64,000 nt of DNA from Apricaphanius iberus (GCA_028564705.1 JAPXFQ010001303.1:186001-250000); one strand, 5' to 3'. Positions 1 to 12,519 are shown, counted from the stretch's first letter. The notes: generated from the letters alone by a model not told the origin. Program-made: numbers and translations.

Positions 1-172
1 CCAAGCTGAACTTTATGCTCAAGGAACATCAGTGTCAGATCGGAACATCCTTTGCTGTTTGAGCCAGAGGACAAATCATTAAAAAAACAGACTGGAGTAT
101 GCCAAACTACATGCTGACGAGCCACAAAGCTTCTGGGAGAATGTCCTGTGGACAGATGAGACAAAAATGTAA

Positions 173-286
<114 letters not shown>

Positions 287-714
287 TGATTTGCTGCATC
301 TGACACAGGGTGTCTTGAATCTGTGCAGGGTACAATGAAATCTCAAGACTATCAGGGGATTCTAGAGAAAATTGTGCTGGCCAGTGTCAGAAAGCATGGT
401 CTCAGTCACAGCTCACGGGTCTTACAACAGGAAAATGACCCAAAACACACAGCTAAAAACACCCAAGAAGGGCTAAGATGAAAACACTGGCCTTCTATGA
501 GCCCTGATCTCAATCCTATTGAGCATCTTTGGAAGGAGCTGAAACGTGCTGTCTGGAAAAGGCGCCCTTCAAACCGGAAACAACTAGAACCGTTTGCTCA
601 TGAGGAGTGGGCCAAAATACCTGCTGAGAGGTGCAGAAGTCTCATTGACAGTTACAGGAATCATTTGATTGCAGTGATTGCCTCAAAAGGTTTTGCAACC
701 AAATATTAAGTTGT

Positions 715-741
715 GGGTACCATCATTTTTGTCCAGGCCTG
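715..741 (+). repeat. Inner direct repeat of Tc1-like element end
   Basis: A 27-bp sequence beginning GGGTACCA and ending CTG that recurs at 901-927 with about 23 of 27 identical bases. In IR/DR-type Tc1 elements such pairs are transposase-binding sites, one internal and one at the tip. Confidence 0.65.
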
Positions 742-900
742 TTTCATGCATTTATTTTTTAAATAATTCCGTTGAAGCATGGATGAAAAGCAATGTCTGA
801 CTTTCATTGGTCAACATTTATATAATTTTTATTTATTATTACTTTTGTCAGATTAAAGTTATTTCTGTGACCATTATGAGTTTTTCTTTGATTTAATGAA

Positions 901-927
901 GGGTACCAACAATTTTGTCCACGTCTG
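901..927 (+). repeat. Outer direct repeat / terminal repeat of Tc1-like element
   Basis: The tip of the element, starting GGGTACCAACAATTTTG and ending at the TA target dinucleotide (928-929). It pairs with the inner copy at 715-741, 186 bp away, which is a normal IR/DR spacing. Confidence 0.7.
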
Positions 928-2662
928 TATATATATACAGTATATACACACACAAATATTTTAACAGAAGAACTCCAATCAATACAACATCCCAGGGGAC
1001 AATGTCACATGTATAGAACAATGCTCATGCAAAAACCGCCTTTTGACTAAACAGGTCTTTAAAATGAGTCAGCTTTGTATTAACTAATGCAGTGCCACTA
1101 ATGGTACTTTTAATTACCTTTGCTTGATAAAATCTGCTACTGACAGCTGGTGAAATGCCACATGAAAAGGGAGATATACATTTTTTTCTTAATCAATCCT
1201 GTCTCAAGGACTACCTGTTTTAAATAAAGTCACAATTTATTTTTTTAGTAAACCTGACAATGTTTCTCACATGAGCTGCCTATGTGTATAGTGAAACTGT
1301 CAGGACTGTGTGTACAAGGCTAACTAATTAAGCCAAAGTATGTAAAAGGAGAACTGTCTTGATACAAAAAAAAAACTGATTGCGTTGCCAAACTATGAGA
1401 TTTTTTTTTATTGACCAAGAAATTTGACAAAATCCTATATATGAACTAGAAACTAACAATTATCAATGGAAAGAAAAATAAACTCTGAACCCAGGTATGT
1501 TCATTCAGAGGGTTAATGAGATAGTTAATTGTGGTGTAGTGATTAGTAAATTGGAGTCTGGTGCAAAGTAGAAAGTATACAAAACTGGGGAGAGTCTGAA
1601 TTTAACTTAAGATTCTAAGTCTAACCATACATCTAAGATATACAGAACAAAACTAAAGACAACACCACTAAAATGCATAAATGATTACACAGAATGGAAT
1701 GGAATGGGATATTTGACAGGTTTGAGACACTGATCTTTGGGAGCATGCTCAGAAATATTTTATGTTCATGTTTTTCTGACCCCCTGAACTCCAATGTGAG
1801 GAGCTGTTGTGTGAATGACCTGTTTGTATCTCTCCCTTTTTAATTATCAGGGTTTTCTATGGTGTTTTGCTAGTGTTGTATTTTACTTTTTTGGGGCTAT
1901 TTTTATATACAGTTTCGTAGTACATATGTTTTAAATATCTTTAGTAAGCATTCAGAGGTAAATGTCTGTTTTATATTATTCATGGTTGTAAAACACATTC
2001 TTTACCAGTATTTTAATTGGGGTAAGGTTTTAAGCAATAAAACTCTTGGGTAATAATTTACTGCATGTTGTAAAACCAGGATGTCTGTAGATTAGGATTT
2101 AAGATAGAAGCTAGAAGTAGGGAGGACCCGGGACCATAAAACCATAAAACTCAGAATGAAATTTTGACCTGGACCCAGGAAATGGCAGTTGTAAAAGCAA
2201 AGAGGAGGACACTTCCATCTTATGAATGCATAATTCTTGACGGACCAGTGGTGTCAAGACACTTTTTAAAAACGTTCTGATTGGAGCAGATTCCGAGGGA
2301 GAAGAGACGCCCAGATCCTGGGAAGTTTTGGATGTCTATAAAAGTTATGGCATGAAAACCATTCGTTGTCAGATGTCTTTAATCTGGCCCAGAGAAAATG
2401 GTCATGTTTCTCTGTAAACTGCATATCTTAATCTGTTTAAAATAAAACTGAGAACTGGAAATTGGCCCCTTTGTCTCTGCTTGAACATGCACTGAATTAT
2501 TTTTTTTTACAAAAAATTTAATTCTACACTAGTAAAGCATCTAAATAGCCTAAGTCTCATTTCTGAAAAGTTAAAGCTTAAAGGAACATTTTATTCAAAA
2601 GAAAGTAAAACTTTGGAGAAGACTCCAAAGATTTCCAGCCCACAGTTATGGTAAATAATTAA
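928..2662. other. Intronic AT-rich DNA, no gene recognised
   Basis: I see only AT-rich non-coding sequence with short ATG-containing frames and no splice-bounded exon. A short mixed TA/CA stretch (about 928-957) follows the transposon end. No recognisable transposon ends were found. Confidence 0.5.
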
Positions 2663-2680
2663 AACACACACACACACACA
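2663..2680. repeat. (AC)9 microsatellite
   Basis: Nine perfect AC units. Confidence 0.95.
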
Positions 2681-2929
2681 TCACTGTGTCATGATGCTGA
2701 TATCAGTATTTTGTTGGTCCACCAAATTCTGTTGATGAAAACCCTCCAGCAACAAGACAGCGTGAAACAGCACACAAAATATGACACATCTCATGGACTA
2801 TCAACTCTGTCATTACTCAAAAGATTCTCCATGGGATTCTAGAAACATTTAGTAATAATTGACATTTACAATTACAGAAATGATGGCTGAGAATCATACA
2901 GCATGACAGGGTTTGATTTTCAAAAGATG

Positions 2930-3590
2930 TTCAAAAGTCATTTTACCAAGTCTCAAATCTAAGAGAAGATCATTCAAATCAGGTGTAAAGTAACTGAGGT
3001 GCATTAAGTCAAGAATTCCGTGTTTTTGAGTCAATTCATAATCAACACTTAAGTCTATGATTTGCTGCATATCTAAATCCGAAGTTGTTTTCCCCAAGTT
3101 TAAGTCAAGTGACATGTCAAGAGAGGCAATACCAACAAAAGTTGGAATTCTTTGAGAGGCAATTTCAAGTCAAGTCATTTCTTTACAGTTCAAATTAAGT
3201 TACAAGTCCAGGAGTAGCAAGTTGGAGACAAGCTTCATCTCTATGATGGACGAGTCCAAGTCTAATGCAATTTGTCCAAAATTTAAGTCAAGTCTCATTT
3301 TTAGAAGAGGCCAGTCCAATTCTCAACTCTTTGAAATAACTTTCTGAAAGTTTGGCGCAGAGGACCTTTAAAATTTAGGGATATGATAGCTGTAGTAAAT
3401 ACTTTGAGCATGACACAGCTCTAAGTCCCAGATATGTTTACAAGTCATCGTTCCAAAGCAAAGTTTAAATCTATAAGGGAAAAGTTCAAGTTTTAAGTCA
3501 AAATTCAAGTTGCATCTGTTTAGGCCCATGTGGACACTACCTTGAAGGCAGAAGTGTTGAGAAACCATGGTTAACGGTCAAATGCAGATT
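2930..3590. repeat. Degenerate AAGTC-rich tandem-like array
   Basis: Variants of AAGTC, such as CAAGTCAAGTC, TTAAGTC and CAAGTCTCA, recur more than twenty times over about 660 bp, with irregular spacing and many substitutions. This looks like a decayed pentamer/decamer satellite; similar AAGTC-rich repeats are dispersed in fish genomes. The minus-strand frames at 2894-3115 and 3368-3568 fall inside it and are by-products of the repeat. Confidence 0.7.
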
Positions 3591-4069
3591 CAAGTATTTC
3601 CTAATAACATTTATTAGGAATTTTATTATGACAAAAATTCCTTAACTCATACATAATAAATTGTCATTTTTCTCAGATAATCATAGTTATGGAACACGTC
3701 AGACAAGTGCAACAAGGTGTGCTCTACCCTGTTGTAAAACTAATCAGATGCATTAAAATGTTTGTTACAGAGCCATGGTTGCCTGGGATGCCTTGCCAGG
3801 ATTTTTGATGTCAGAAAACAACAAAAGATGTTTTCAATATAACTTAAAGGTGTTTTTGGTTACACAAGAATTAATTTGGATTAATACGCTAACTGTTTGA
3901 TTATAGATGAGTGAATAACAAGATAAATTATAAAGGAAACTTTTTATCAGCTTATGGTGATTATTAGTTGCAGCCTTGTGTGAGAGCAATGACTATAGAG
4001 TCGAGTTATGTTGAGATTCATACTTCATATAAAACCCCAAATGTTTAATTTTGTACTTTTGTTGTTGGT

Positions 4070-4332
4070 TTTACTTTTACAGTTGTCCATATTGTCCAAA
4101 AGCAAGGCAGAGATGAGTTGGCCGGTTGTGCTGCGTGGCTAGCGACATGTTTTGTTTGGTTGTTTGGTTTTGTGTGTAAGTGTGTGTGTGTGTGTGGGTG
4201 TAGTTATTTTGTTTTTGTTTTGTTGTGTAAACATTTGTAATGAAAATGAAGGAAACCCCAGGTAGAATAGCTCCGGCGAAGAATCAGTAATCAGTAATGT
4301 AGCTCTCAATAAAATGAAATGAAATGAGAAGA
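4070..4332 (+). mobile_element. Retroelement 3' end with GT tract and A-rich tail (probable LINE)
   Basis: The stretch around 4250-4310 (CCCCAGGTAGAATAGCTCC, then a repeated AATCAGT) followed by AATAAAATGAAATGAAATG resembles the untranslated 3' end and short-repeat tail of a fish LINE. A (GT)n tract lies at 4181-4196. No reverse transcriptase coding is visible upstream, so it is a 5'-truncated copy or an unrelated repeat with a similar tail. Confidence 0.45.
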
Positions 4333-4374
4333 ATAAAGGAAAATGTGTAAAAAATGTTTTATAAAACTACAAAT

Positions 4375-4536
4375 GCAACAATATTACTTTTTTCAAAACG
4401 ATACGATACCGATACGTGAATCTGAGTGTCCATACCAAGTACTGATGCCGATATTCCTACCACACAAAAAAATCAATAATTTGTTGACACAATTGTTTTA
4501 TTTCCCTCTCTGTTTGTTACAGCAAATGATGGTGAA
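4375..4536 (-). mobile_element. TATCGG-type dispersed repeat, copy A
   Basis: Contains ACGATACGATACCGATACG followed by GATGCCGATATT. It aligns along its whole length with the reverse complement of 12184-12341, so the two copies are inverted relative to each other. The probable remainder (TATCGGCCAAGATACCC) is at 4820-4866, beyond a retroelement tail at 4671-4758. The family is common in teleosts and is probably a non-autonomous DNA transposon, but I found no terminal repeats or target duplication. The strand is arbitrary and chosen only to contrast with copy B. Confidence 0.55.
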
Positions 4537-4670
4537 ACAGATGTAAAAACAAAAAGAATTTACATTTTTTATACAAATTTTTGTTTTGATCATCAGTTTT
4601 AAAATTTTTAAATAAATTGTCTTTTAAAAATATTTGTTTATGGTTTCTTTTAGTGATTCTATGTTTTCAT

Positions 4671-4758
4671 TTTGAATCCTGTAAAGCACCTTGAATTGCC
4701 TTGTGTTGATAGTGTGCTATATAAATGAAATTGCCTTGCTTTGCCTTGCCTTCCATTT
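4671..4758 (+). mobile_element. LINE 3' end with (TTGCC)n tail
   Basis: Reads GTAAAGCACCTTGAATTGCC, then GTGCTATATAAATGAAATTGCC and a degenerate TTGCC tail. This is the typical 3' terminus of a fish LINE and is shared with 21842-21905, 62640-62698 and, inverted, 28252-28330. It sits between the two parts of the TATCGG repeat, suggesting a nested insertion. Confidence 0.65.
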
Positions 4759-4866
4759 CCACATTTTAAGTAGGCCTATCTGCTGATGGTTTCGGTTAAC
4801 TAACCAGTATATTAGAACTGTATCGGCCAAGATACCCAATACCAGTGTTAGTATTGGTGTTTCCCA

Positions 4867-6185
4867 AATAAAAACATTAGTTTATATAAAATAATCTCAA
4901 CTGAATAAAGATTACGTAACATAAAGCAGAACATTTGCTATATATGACAAAATGTAAACAGTAACACCTTGGAACAATATTACCACTTTGACCAAATCCA
5001 GAGCAACTTAAAAGACAGAATAAACCAGGTTGAATATACTGTACAATGTATTTTTTCTCATCTTCTACCTTTAATAATAAAATTAGCAGAGCTCCCCCTG
5101 GTGGATTACAGGTGACAGCCGTTCCCTCTGTCAAGTACTTTATTTTATGGTCTGCACGCTATAGAATTAATCCACATAGCTATTGTACTTTATTTCAATA
5201 TGCAATGTAACATGTAAAACACACCACGTGAAATCACCAAAAATCTCTCCTCAGAACGATTAAGTGACCTTCATGACAGAGCAAAAACCCCATCTTCATG
5301 TGTGCATCTACAGATAATTAACAATATAATTTTTGGGGCTTGAGCATGGTTCATCTATGTGAGCTCTATTGTGTCCACTTGAAAAAATAATAATTTAGTA
5401 ACCACAACAGTAATGATAAGCAGCTGTTATACTTCAACAGTTGAGTTTCATATGATATAACAAGTAAGGTGCTGCAGGCAAGCAAGTGAGACTGCTGCTG
5501 TTGCTTCCAAATCCAATCCAGTCTGTTCATGGTGGTTACAATCAAATGCTCTCTATTTACTTCTGTTGGTTTAATGTGGCAAAGAGAGAGTGGAGGAAGA
5601 TGTTGCATTGATGTGTTTGTTGTTATATTTAGAGTCACTTTAGCTTTAAAAAACAAGTTTTTTGCTCTTTTTATGGAAAATAAAATTAAATAAGTGCCTT
5701 ATTTTTATGTCTTTGGTATGAAAGTCAGAAAACGGTACAAGTATGTTTTAAATTTAAAGCTGAGATAAAATGTCAAGCCTTCCTTATGCAAATGAGTGGA
5801 AACTGTGGAACAGAAATATGAGCCTTTAAAGGCCCAGTACAATTTCTTGACATTTCTATCCCATGCACTTCAAGTCTTATAAAATAAAAACAAGCCTTCG
5901 TTTGCTGCAGATTGGTCTTCCATTCTAACATCTGCCTTGTATAGGTGGTTATAGTGGATTATGCAGAATATAATGATAAAAGCAAATGGGATGAATAGAA
6001 AAATTGTCATGTGGAGGGATTAGTATGCATGAATTGGTAAAGTACAGAAGGGTGAATGAAAGTGTGAGTGAATATGTATTTTTCTATGTATCTTTTACAG
6101 TACAAAGGTGGCTGGTGGCTCTTAGTGAAAACCTAATTTAAAACAACTAAAATGTAACCTCTATTGTACAAAAACCTGCAATTGA
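4867..6185. other. Intronic DNA, nothing recognised
   Basis: AT-rich sequence without coding signal. The two minus-strand frames here (4877-5134 and 5366-5656) show no domain, no splice context and low-complexity composition. Confidence 0.45.
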
Positions 6186-6189
6186 GAGT

Positions 6190-6735
6190 GAGGAGTCACG
6201 TGCCTATTTGGGCGGGGTCTGAGTTAGTCGGCCATGATGGTTGGAGACTCTATCGGTTGCCAGGGGCAACCCCTTCAGAACTTAACAGTATTGACGGGAC
6301 TAACATTCCGGAACTCTTTAATTTTTGCGCATTTTTTGCGGGACAGATCTGCGAATACAAGGAACGTAAGAAAGTACAGTAGAGCAATGGAGAAAGTCAA
6401 GGCAAAAGAAAATTGACCTTAAAGGGACAAGCTTATACCTCACACCTTATACCTACCGCAAAACAGTGGTATTTGGAGAAGCTCTCAGACATCAAACACC
6501 CATACAAGCTCCCTGCAGCGGAATGGCACAGAGACCTGGACAATTTGCCTCTGTGCACGCATATGTACTGTATATTGTAAATTACCTTGTTTTTGGTGTG
6601 AGTTACTACACAATACAGGAGTTTAAAAGCCACAAGTATTCGGAAAACTATGAGGCTTTTTGCTGTAGCTGGGAGCAGGACTTGGCCATCTGCAAGCCTC
6701 CAATCGGCGAGAACAGTGTTTTACTGGCAAAGGTA
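6190..6735 (+). pseudogene. Broken exon(s) of a transposon-encoded protein, possibly SWIM/YqaJ-recombinase family
   Basis: From about 6471 the plus strand reads YLEKLSDIKHPYKLP, then EWHRDLDNLP. After a frame change near 6565-6575 it continues IVNYLVFGVSYYT, an EFKSHKYSENYEAF segment and ICKPPIGENSVLLAKV, stopping at a splice-donor-like GGCAAAG|GTAATT near 6731. From memory, this arrangement (YLEKL, NYLV.GVS.YT, EF+.YKS.EAY, KP.G.N.V...AKV) matches the N-terminal part of fish proteins that combine SWIM zinc-finger and YqaJ-recombinase-like regions and occur in many copies. The reading-frame break and the lack of downstream exons make it a pseudogene fragment. The GC-richer stretch 6190-6380 may belong to the same insertion. 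The family name is an inference and was not checked by search. Confidence 0.5.
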
Positions 6736-7798
6736 ATTTTTCTCAGCATGCGTTTTAGTGTATCGTAATTACAATGCATGTGGCAGACACTTCTTGACCA
6801 AAATGACAAAATAATTTACTGCGACTGCTTCGTAAACACTAGATTGTGACAAGATGTTCAATGTGCACAAACGTTTCCAACATGTTTTAATGTAGGCTAA
6901 AACTGTGTACTGTATCTTTTAAGTATTTAGTTTTAATTTTATTTTAGCACTATGACACATGCTGTACCAGGCATAAACTATATGGTACCAGGTTCTTTTG
7001 TTGGGGGCTGACAAACCGGTTCTGGGTTGGCTAGGGGTAGTTAAATGTGTGATTGCAAGATGTAAATGTCCTGGTTAGATTAACCCTTTTTGCCCTACTG
7101 GCAGCAGTAGTTGCCAAAATGTATCACTGTCATTTTTTACTCACAATCAGGTCAGAGACTTGCTCTCCTTGATGCTGTGTCCATTTTGGTACCCCAAAAA
7201 AATTGTATTCTGTTGTTTCTATGTTTTCCATATGCATTGTGTGAGGTACTAGAGAAGTTTTTAACAGCAGTGAGTTCCAGGCATGGTAAAACAGTGTGGA
7301 ATTACGAGAACCTTCTCTACTACCAAGTTAACAACACCCTAAACAATCACGTTTTGCCAGTGGAATGATGCCAACATGGCGGAGACGGTGATATCGAGGG
7401 GATGGGCTCTGTACCATGACGACAATTCCTCACTCTCAGTAGGTTTAGGCTGCAATATTTATGGTTTTAAATGCACAGCTCACTGTCCAAAGGTTCTCAA
7501 CATTAGACAGTGGTTAGAAGGCGTGTGTTAAGGGTATTGGCTATTTTAACAATGTGGTGTCCCTATCCAAATAGAATTAAATATAAAAATAAATAAAACA
7601 ACCATGCTTTTTAAGCAAATGCACTCTATTGAACAACTGATCACCAGTGTGTCCACCTCTGTAAAAACAGGAGTTTTGGAAATGTACTGATCTGGACCAT
7701 GCAGGTTTCTGTTAACACAACGCCAAGTTGTTAAGATCCATAATTCAAGAGTGAGAAAGTTATTCTTAATTGGAAAGCATTTATGTAAAGTGCCATTC
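6736..7798. other. Intronic DNA, nothing firmly recognised
   Basis: Moderately AT-rich. The part around 7360-7440 is slightly GC-richer (ATGGCGGAGACGGTGATATC) and might be a further fragment of the insertion at 6190-6735. I could not read a continuous protein there. Confidence 0.35.
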
Positions 7799-7961
7799 TG
7801 AAAATAACACTGAATGCAACTCCTTTTAGCATGATTTGCTTCCCATGTGTAAGTTGCTGATAACAGTCTCATTGCTCTAGCTATCCATAGCCTATTAAGA
7901 CTAGCAAAATAAGAATCCTTGCTTGAGAAAACTATCATGGAGCTAATAATTACCAATATTC
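7799..7961 (-). repeat. Inverted copy 1 of a 163-bp conserved-looking non-coding sequence
   Basis: The reverse complement of this stretch matches 18253-18416. The core of about 130 bp, from TCTCAAGCAAGGATTC through TTGCATTCAGTGTTATTTTC, differs at only about eight positions, and both sides extend with a few more differences and small gaps. It has no terminal repeats, poly-A tail or coding potential. Either an old intra-intron duplication or a low-copy repeat would explain it. Confidence 0.8.
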
Positions 7962-10900
7962 AATTTTCAAATATATTTTGACAGATAAGACTGAAGTCTG
8001 TTTATGAAGCACATTAAGTCAAAGAAATTGGAATCACAGTATATTAGCACAAAAATGTAATCTGCCATGAAAGGCAGTAAAGGTCCATTACTTGGGCTTG
8101 TTTTGAAGCAAAGGTCTGCAGCACCTTATAGTTGGTAAGTCAAACTAGAACTCCCGTGCAAGCTAAAGTACTCTAGAGTCAGTACTTTGGAACCTGTGCA
8201 GGCAATTAACCCAAATACAACAATATAATTTACAATATGAAAAATCTAGATGTTGCAATGGTTCCATTTTAGTGGAGACCTAAATCTGGCTGAAATGCTG
8301 TGGTTAGATCTAAAAAAGGTCGTGCATAATTAGATATCTACAAAAAAATCGATTAATCAAAGCAAATTCTGTAAAGAACAGTTAGTTGAAATTACTTAAC
8401 AACATAAGAGTTTAATAACTTAATACAGAAAATGACTACTTCAAGGTAATGATGTTTCAATACCTGTAAAACCAAGAGTTGTACTTTATTTTGATCATGT
8501 TTCTGTGATAAATTATATAGAGCAATTCATCGCATATTGTGAGTTGTTACATTTTGTCAATATGCAAAAACAGTATATAAAAATGTAACAAAAGGGTTGG
8601 CAGCTTTTATTGTTGCCTTAAATCCTCACGGAAACCCTTGGACATAATGTATCATTCATTTTTGTGCTGATCTATATCTACATCTTGCTTGGTGAGGAAA
8701 AATAACAATAAATGCTATGTATATATACAAGGATGACACCAGATATAAAATTAGGACTATCACCCAGTAGACATATTTTTCCCAACTCCCTTGTGGGAGT
8801 GGTAATGTCACATTCTGCAGCATTTTTTAAGTTACTGTTGCAGTTAGATTGGTTCAAGTAAAAAAAAATGCTTTTCTCTTGGGTTGTTGAAATCATGGAG
8901 TAGGTCAAAATATGCATCATTGTTAACCCTGTGGTCAAAGTCACACTTTGACCTTCTGCAGAAAACTTCTTTTTCCAATTACAGTACATGTCCTTTTACA
9001 GTGACATGTCCAGCGGAGGAATGAGGAATACTCAATATACAGTGGTATACTTAGGTCTCCTAAGTAAGTTATTGTATGGTAAGCTGGGATAAAACAAAAT
9101 TATATATATATATCTATTTAAAAGGTTTACATAAAAATTTACTAAGATATTTTTTATTGGATTTACTGGGCAGCTTGAGCACATTTCTGTATTTGTACCG
9201 CTCTATTTTATTAGTTCTAATTAGTTTCTTTTTTTGCTGCGTCTTTTTTCTATTACTGACAGGTACAAGTTCAGTTGAGATCTGTTGCCTTAAGGTAATT
9301 CTGCTTTCAAGTTTACAATCGTGTGGTTTTCATGCAGCAGCTAGGTAGGAAAAGCGGGTGGACATGGACCATTGGCTTTAAGCCTGGAGAACGTCCTCCC
9401 CAGCAGGATTGATCAGCAGAGGAGCGGCAGAACCGTGGATTAGTGCAGCCTGTCAAGGTCTGACGCTGCAGTGACAATTTAATCGCTGAACTGGCTTTCT
9501 ATCGGAAGAAAAAGATGAGAGGAAGAAAAGCAGGAGAGCAAAGTTAAGAGGCTGAGGTCTTCATTTATGTGATAAAGTTTGTCACATCAGATTCTACTAA
9601 TACTGCTGTCAATGTCTCTAGGGCCTGGAAGAAAAAAACTACATAAACAGGCTCATGGAGATAAACAAACAGACTCAGGAGCATTCAGCTTATCCTTAGG
9701 CGTAAAGCAAGAAGCAAACAATCAATAAAAATCACACCTTTCCCGTAACAGAACACAGAAAAATTCTAGTTTGGGTTTTTGGTTAGTGTTGGTAATTCTT
9801 GAGAAAACATGCATAGCTTTTTTACTTGTATTTGCCACTTTACATAATTAAAAAAAACTGCTAAACTGTAAGAATAATTAAAATCATTATTCATTTTTGC
9901 TAAAAAGCATCCTGGTGAAACTTTGCAAAAACAAATCTGTGAACTGATAAGAAACTGGATAAAGATTTTGGTGTGACCTAATCAAATTACCAAATGAACT
10001 GTTATCAAGATGCTATTTGCTGATCTTAAACAGGCTGCTAATGCTTAAAAACTCCACCCATGTGACTGAATTATAATAATTCTATAAAGAGTTGATGACC
10101 AAAATTCCTCCGTAGCAATGTAAGAAAAACCTTTTTTGCAGTTATTGCAAATGCTTAAAAAGCTAAAGGTGACAGCTTGAAACACAACCATTTGCTTTTA
10201 AAAGCAAATACTTTTTTACATATGGACAAGTTGGTTCGGAAAGTTTTTGTCCCTTAATATTAGATCATTAGTCCTATTTACTCAAATAATATTCATCTAA
10301 ACATAGGATTTGAGCAAGTGTGACAACAAAGTAAAAACTCAAAAAATCTAGAATGTGACAAATACTTTATAACAGCACCATGAACACTGATTCATTATTT
10401 TAGCTGTTAAAAGATGTTCCTAAAAGTTATTGATTTCCACAGATGAAGTCTGAGGGAAAAAATCATAAAGAAAAATCAATCCTCCAATATTTCCTTGTAC
10501 TGTATGTTGGCATAGGTTTAGATGAACCAATCAAATGTGCAAATCTCATCATGGATTATTCACAACAGCAGTTAGGGATACCATTAAATGGTGTGGTGGT
10601 TGTTTTGATGTTTGATCAATGTGAGTTGATGGGTAAAATATGATGCAAAATACAGAACATTTGATGTATACCAGCAGAGCAGGCTCATGATAAGTGAGTC
10701 AACAACTATTTGTTCACCTTCTGGTACCAAACTAATGAGGGAAGAAGTTACCATGGTGATGGTAGACATGATCTGCTGTTGCTTGCCAGGCTTTTAATGC
10801 AAGCACAAAGACACACAAGGGTTGTGATTTAATCTAAGCTGTGAAGAAAAAGTGAAGCCATTAAAATGGTTCTAATTTTCAAAGGAGTGGCAGTACATAA

Positions 10901-11378
10901 AGACATGGGCAAGTCTGACCTGTTCCTCTGTAATTATCATTATAAATAGCATCAACCTTTTTTCTTTTTAACTGTTCTCTGCCTGTCAGCGTAATTTCAC
11001 TTTCATTTGACACTAACTGTACCTATAATTATTCTAACACTTTTCATTTGATCAAAAGTCAACACTCATTACAGCAGGATTACCAAATGTGTATTTTTAA
11101 CATTCTGAAGGAGAACATTTTAGATCGTTTTTAAAGCTGTTCCACAATTCGGGCCATTAAATCTTTAACATTTATAATTTCCACAAATTAGAAAAAAAAG
11201 TTAAGTTGGTAAATTGTCACCATTGAAATTATCCATTAAAATGCTAAATGCTTTCTGTTTAATTTCTTTTTCTCTACTGGCATTACATCTTTCCCATTTT
11301 CTCAAATACCATTATGAGTTTGCATACAATAGTAGATAATATTATTCTAAAGTCATTAGATTTAAATTATTGAATATA
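7962..11378. other. Intronic DNA, nothing firmly recognised
   Basis: AT-rich, with short homopolymers, a short (TA)n at about 9101-9112 and an 18-bp palindrome (TTTGCTTTTAAAAGCAAA) near 10191-10210. A GC-richer segment at 9350-9480 shows no open frame or splice pair that I can defend. Confidence 0.4.
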
Positions 11379-11915
11379 CAGTACAGAGTTTTGGACACAC
11401 CTTCTCATTCAACTCAGTTTCCTTTCTTTTCATGACTATTGACATTTTAGATTCACACTGAAGGCATCAAAACTATGAATTTACACATATGGAATTATGT
11501 AGTACTTTTAAAAAAAAGTGTTAAATAACCTGGCCTCCAAAGTCACCGGACCTGAACCTAATCGAGATGAATTGGGGTGAGCTGAACCGCAGAGTGAAGG
11601 AAAAAGGGCCAACAATACTAAGCATCTGTGGGAACTCCTTCAAGACTGTACAAAAACCATTGCAGGTTACTACCTCTTGAAGTTCAAGAGAATGCAAAGC
11701 AGTAATCAGAGCAAAGAGTGGATATTTTGAGGAATCTAAAATATAACACATGTATACAGTTATTTCACCCTTTTTGTTTAAGTATATACAGTAATTCCAT
11801 ACATCATGTGTTCATTCATAGTTTTGATGCCCTTAATTGAGAATCTACAATGTAGTCATGAACATAAAGGAAAGCATTGAATGAAAAGGTGTGTCCAAAC
11901 TTTTGGTCTGTACTC
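11379..11915 (+). mobile_element. Internally deleted Tc1-like element, copy 1
   Basis: A 537-bp element flanked by TA on both sides (11377-11378 and 11916-11917). The ends are long inverted repeats of roughly 150 bp: the left CAGTACAGAG...GGACACACC pairs with the right GGTGTGTCC...GTCTGTACTC, and the inner segment CATCAAAACTATGAAT also has its complement on the right. Between them lies only the last third of a Tc1 transposase frame (about 11529-11746: PPKSPDLNLIE and WGELNRRV, ending GYFEESKI then stop). The first two thirds of the gene are missing. A copy with the same deletion is at 30972-31503. It cannot make a transposase itself but keeps the ends needed to be moved by one. Confidence 0.85.
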
Positions 11916-12183
11916 TAATTGCAAACAACAATTTCTGTATTTTCTCATAGTGTTTTTGGGAGATGTTAGCAACATCAAGTAGTCTCAGGATAAGAGCAAA
12001 CTTGCAGCACCTTGCATCATCTGACAACACAAGGCAGCTACTGTTTACTGTTGTTGATACAATGCTCATGCAAGTCAGGAAACATTGTCTTTAAAAAATT
12101 CTGTCATCTGATATTTGCAAGTGATGTTTATTTTGCACTTTAAATTTTTGTTTTGTGGTCATTAATATCCTTTTTTTAACAAA

Positions 12184-12341
12184 TTCACCGTTATTTGTTT
12201 TAACAAGCAGAGAACAAAATAAAACCTGTCTTCCAATTGATTGCATTTTTTTGGGAGGTAGTAGTATCGGCACTGGTACACGATATTGGCAAGTATCCAA
12301 GTATCGGTATCGTATCAGTTTGAAGAAAGTGGTATTGTTGC
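12184..12341 (+). mobile_element. TATCGG-type dispersed repeat, copy B
   Basis: Contains AGTATCGGCACTGGTACACG and AAGTATCGGTATCGTATCAG. Its reverse complement aligns with 4375-4536 from GCAACAATA to a GGTGAA. Ends are not defined. Confidence 0.55.
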
Positions 12342-12519
12342 AATTCTAACATCCACACCAAACAAGATAACGTAAGTGGCTTACTGATGTTGCTAATGGT
12401 GTATGTAAAATAAAAAATCCATAGGTAGAATCCACATGAACAAACAATAAAAGAAGATTAAAAAAATTGGTAGCAGATGCAAATTTTTTGTTGGGATTTT
12501 ATTTACTTCACATATAATA

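Noticed and set aside
7546..7956. 136-codon minus-strand frame
   Set aside because: Overlaps the duplicated non-coding block, and the matching copy at 18253 does not keep the frame open.
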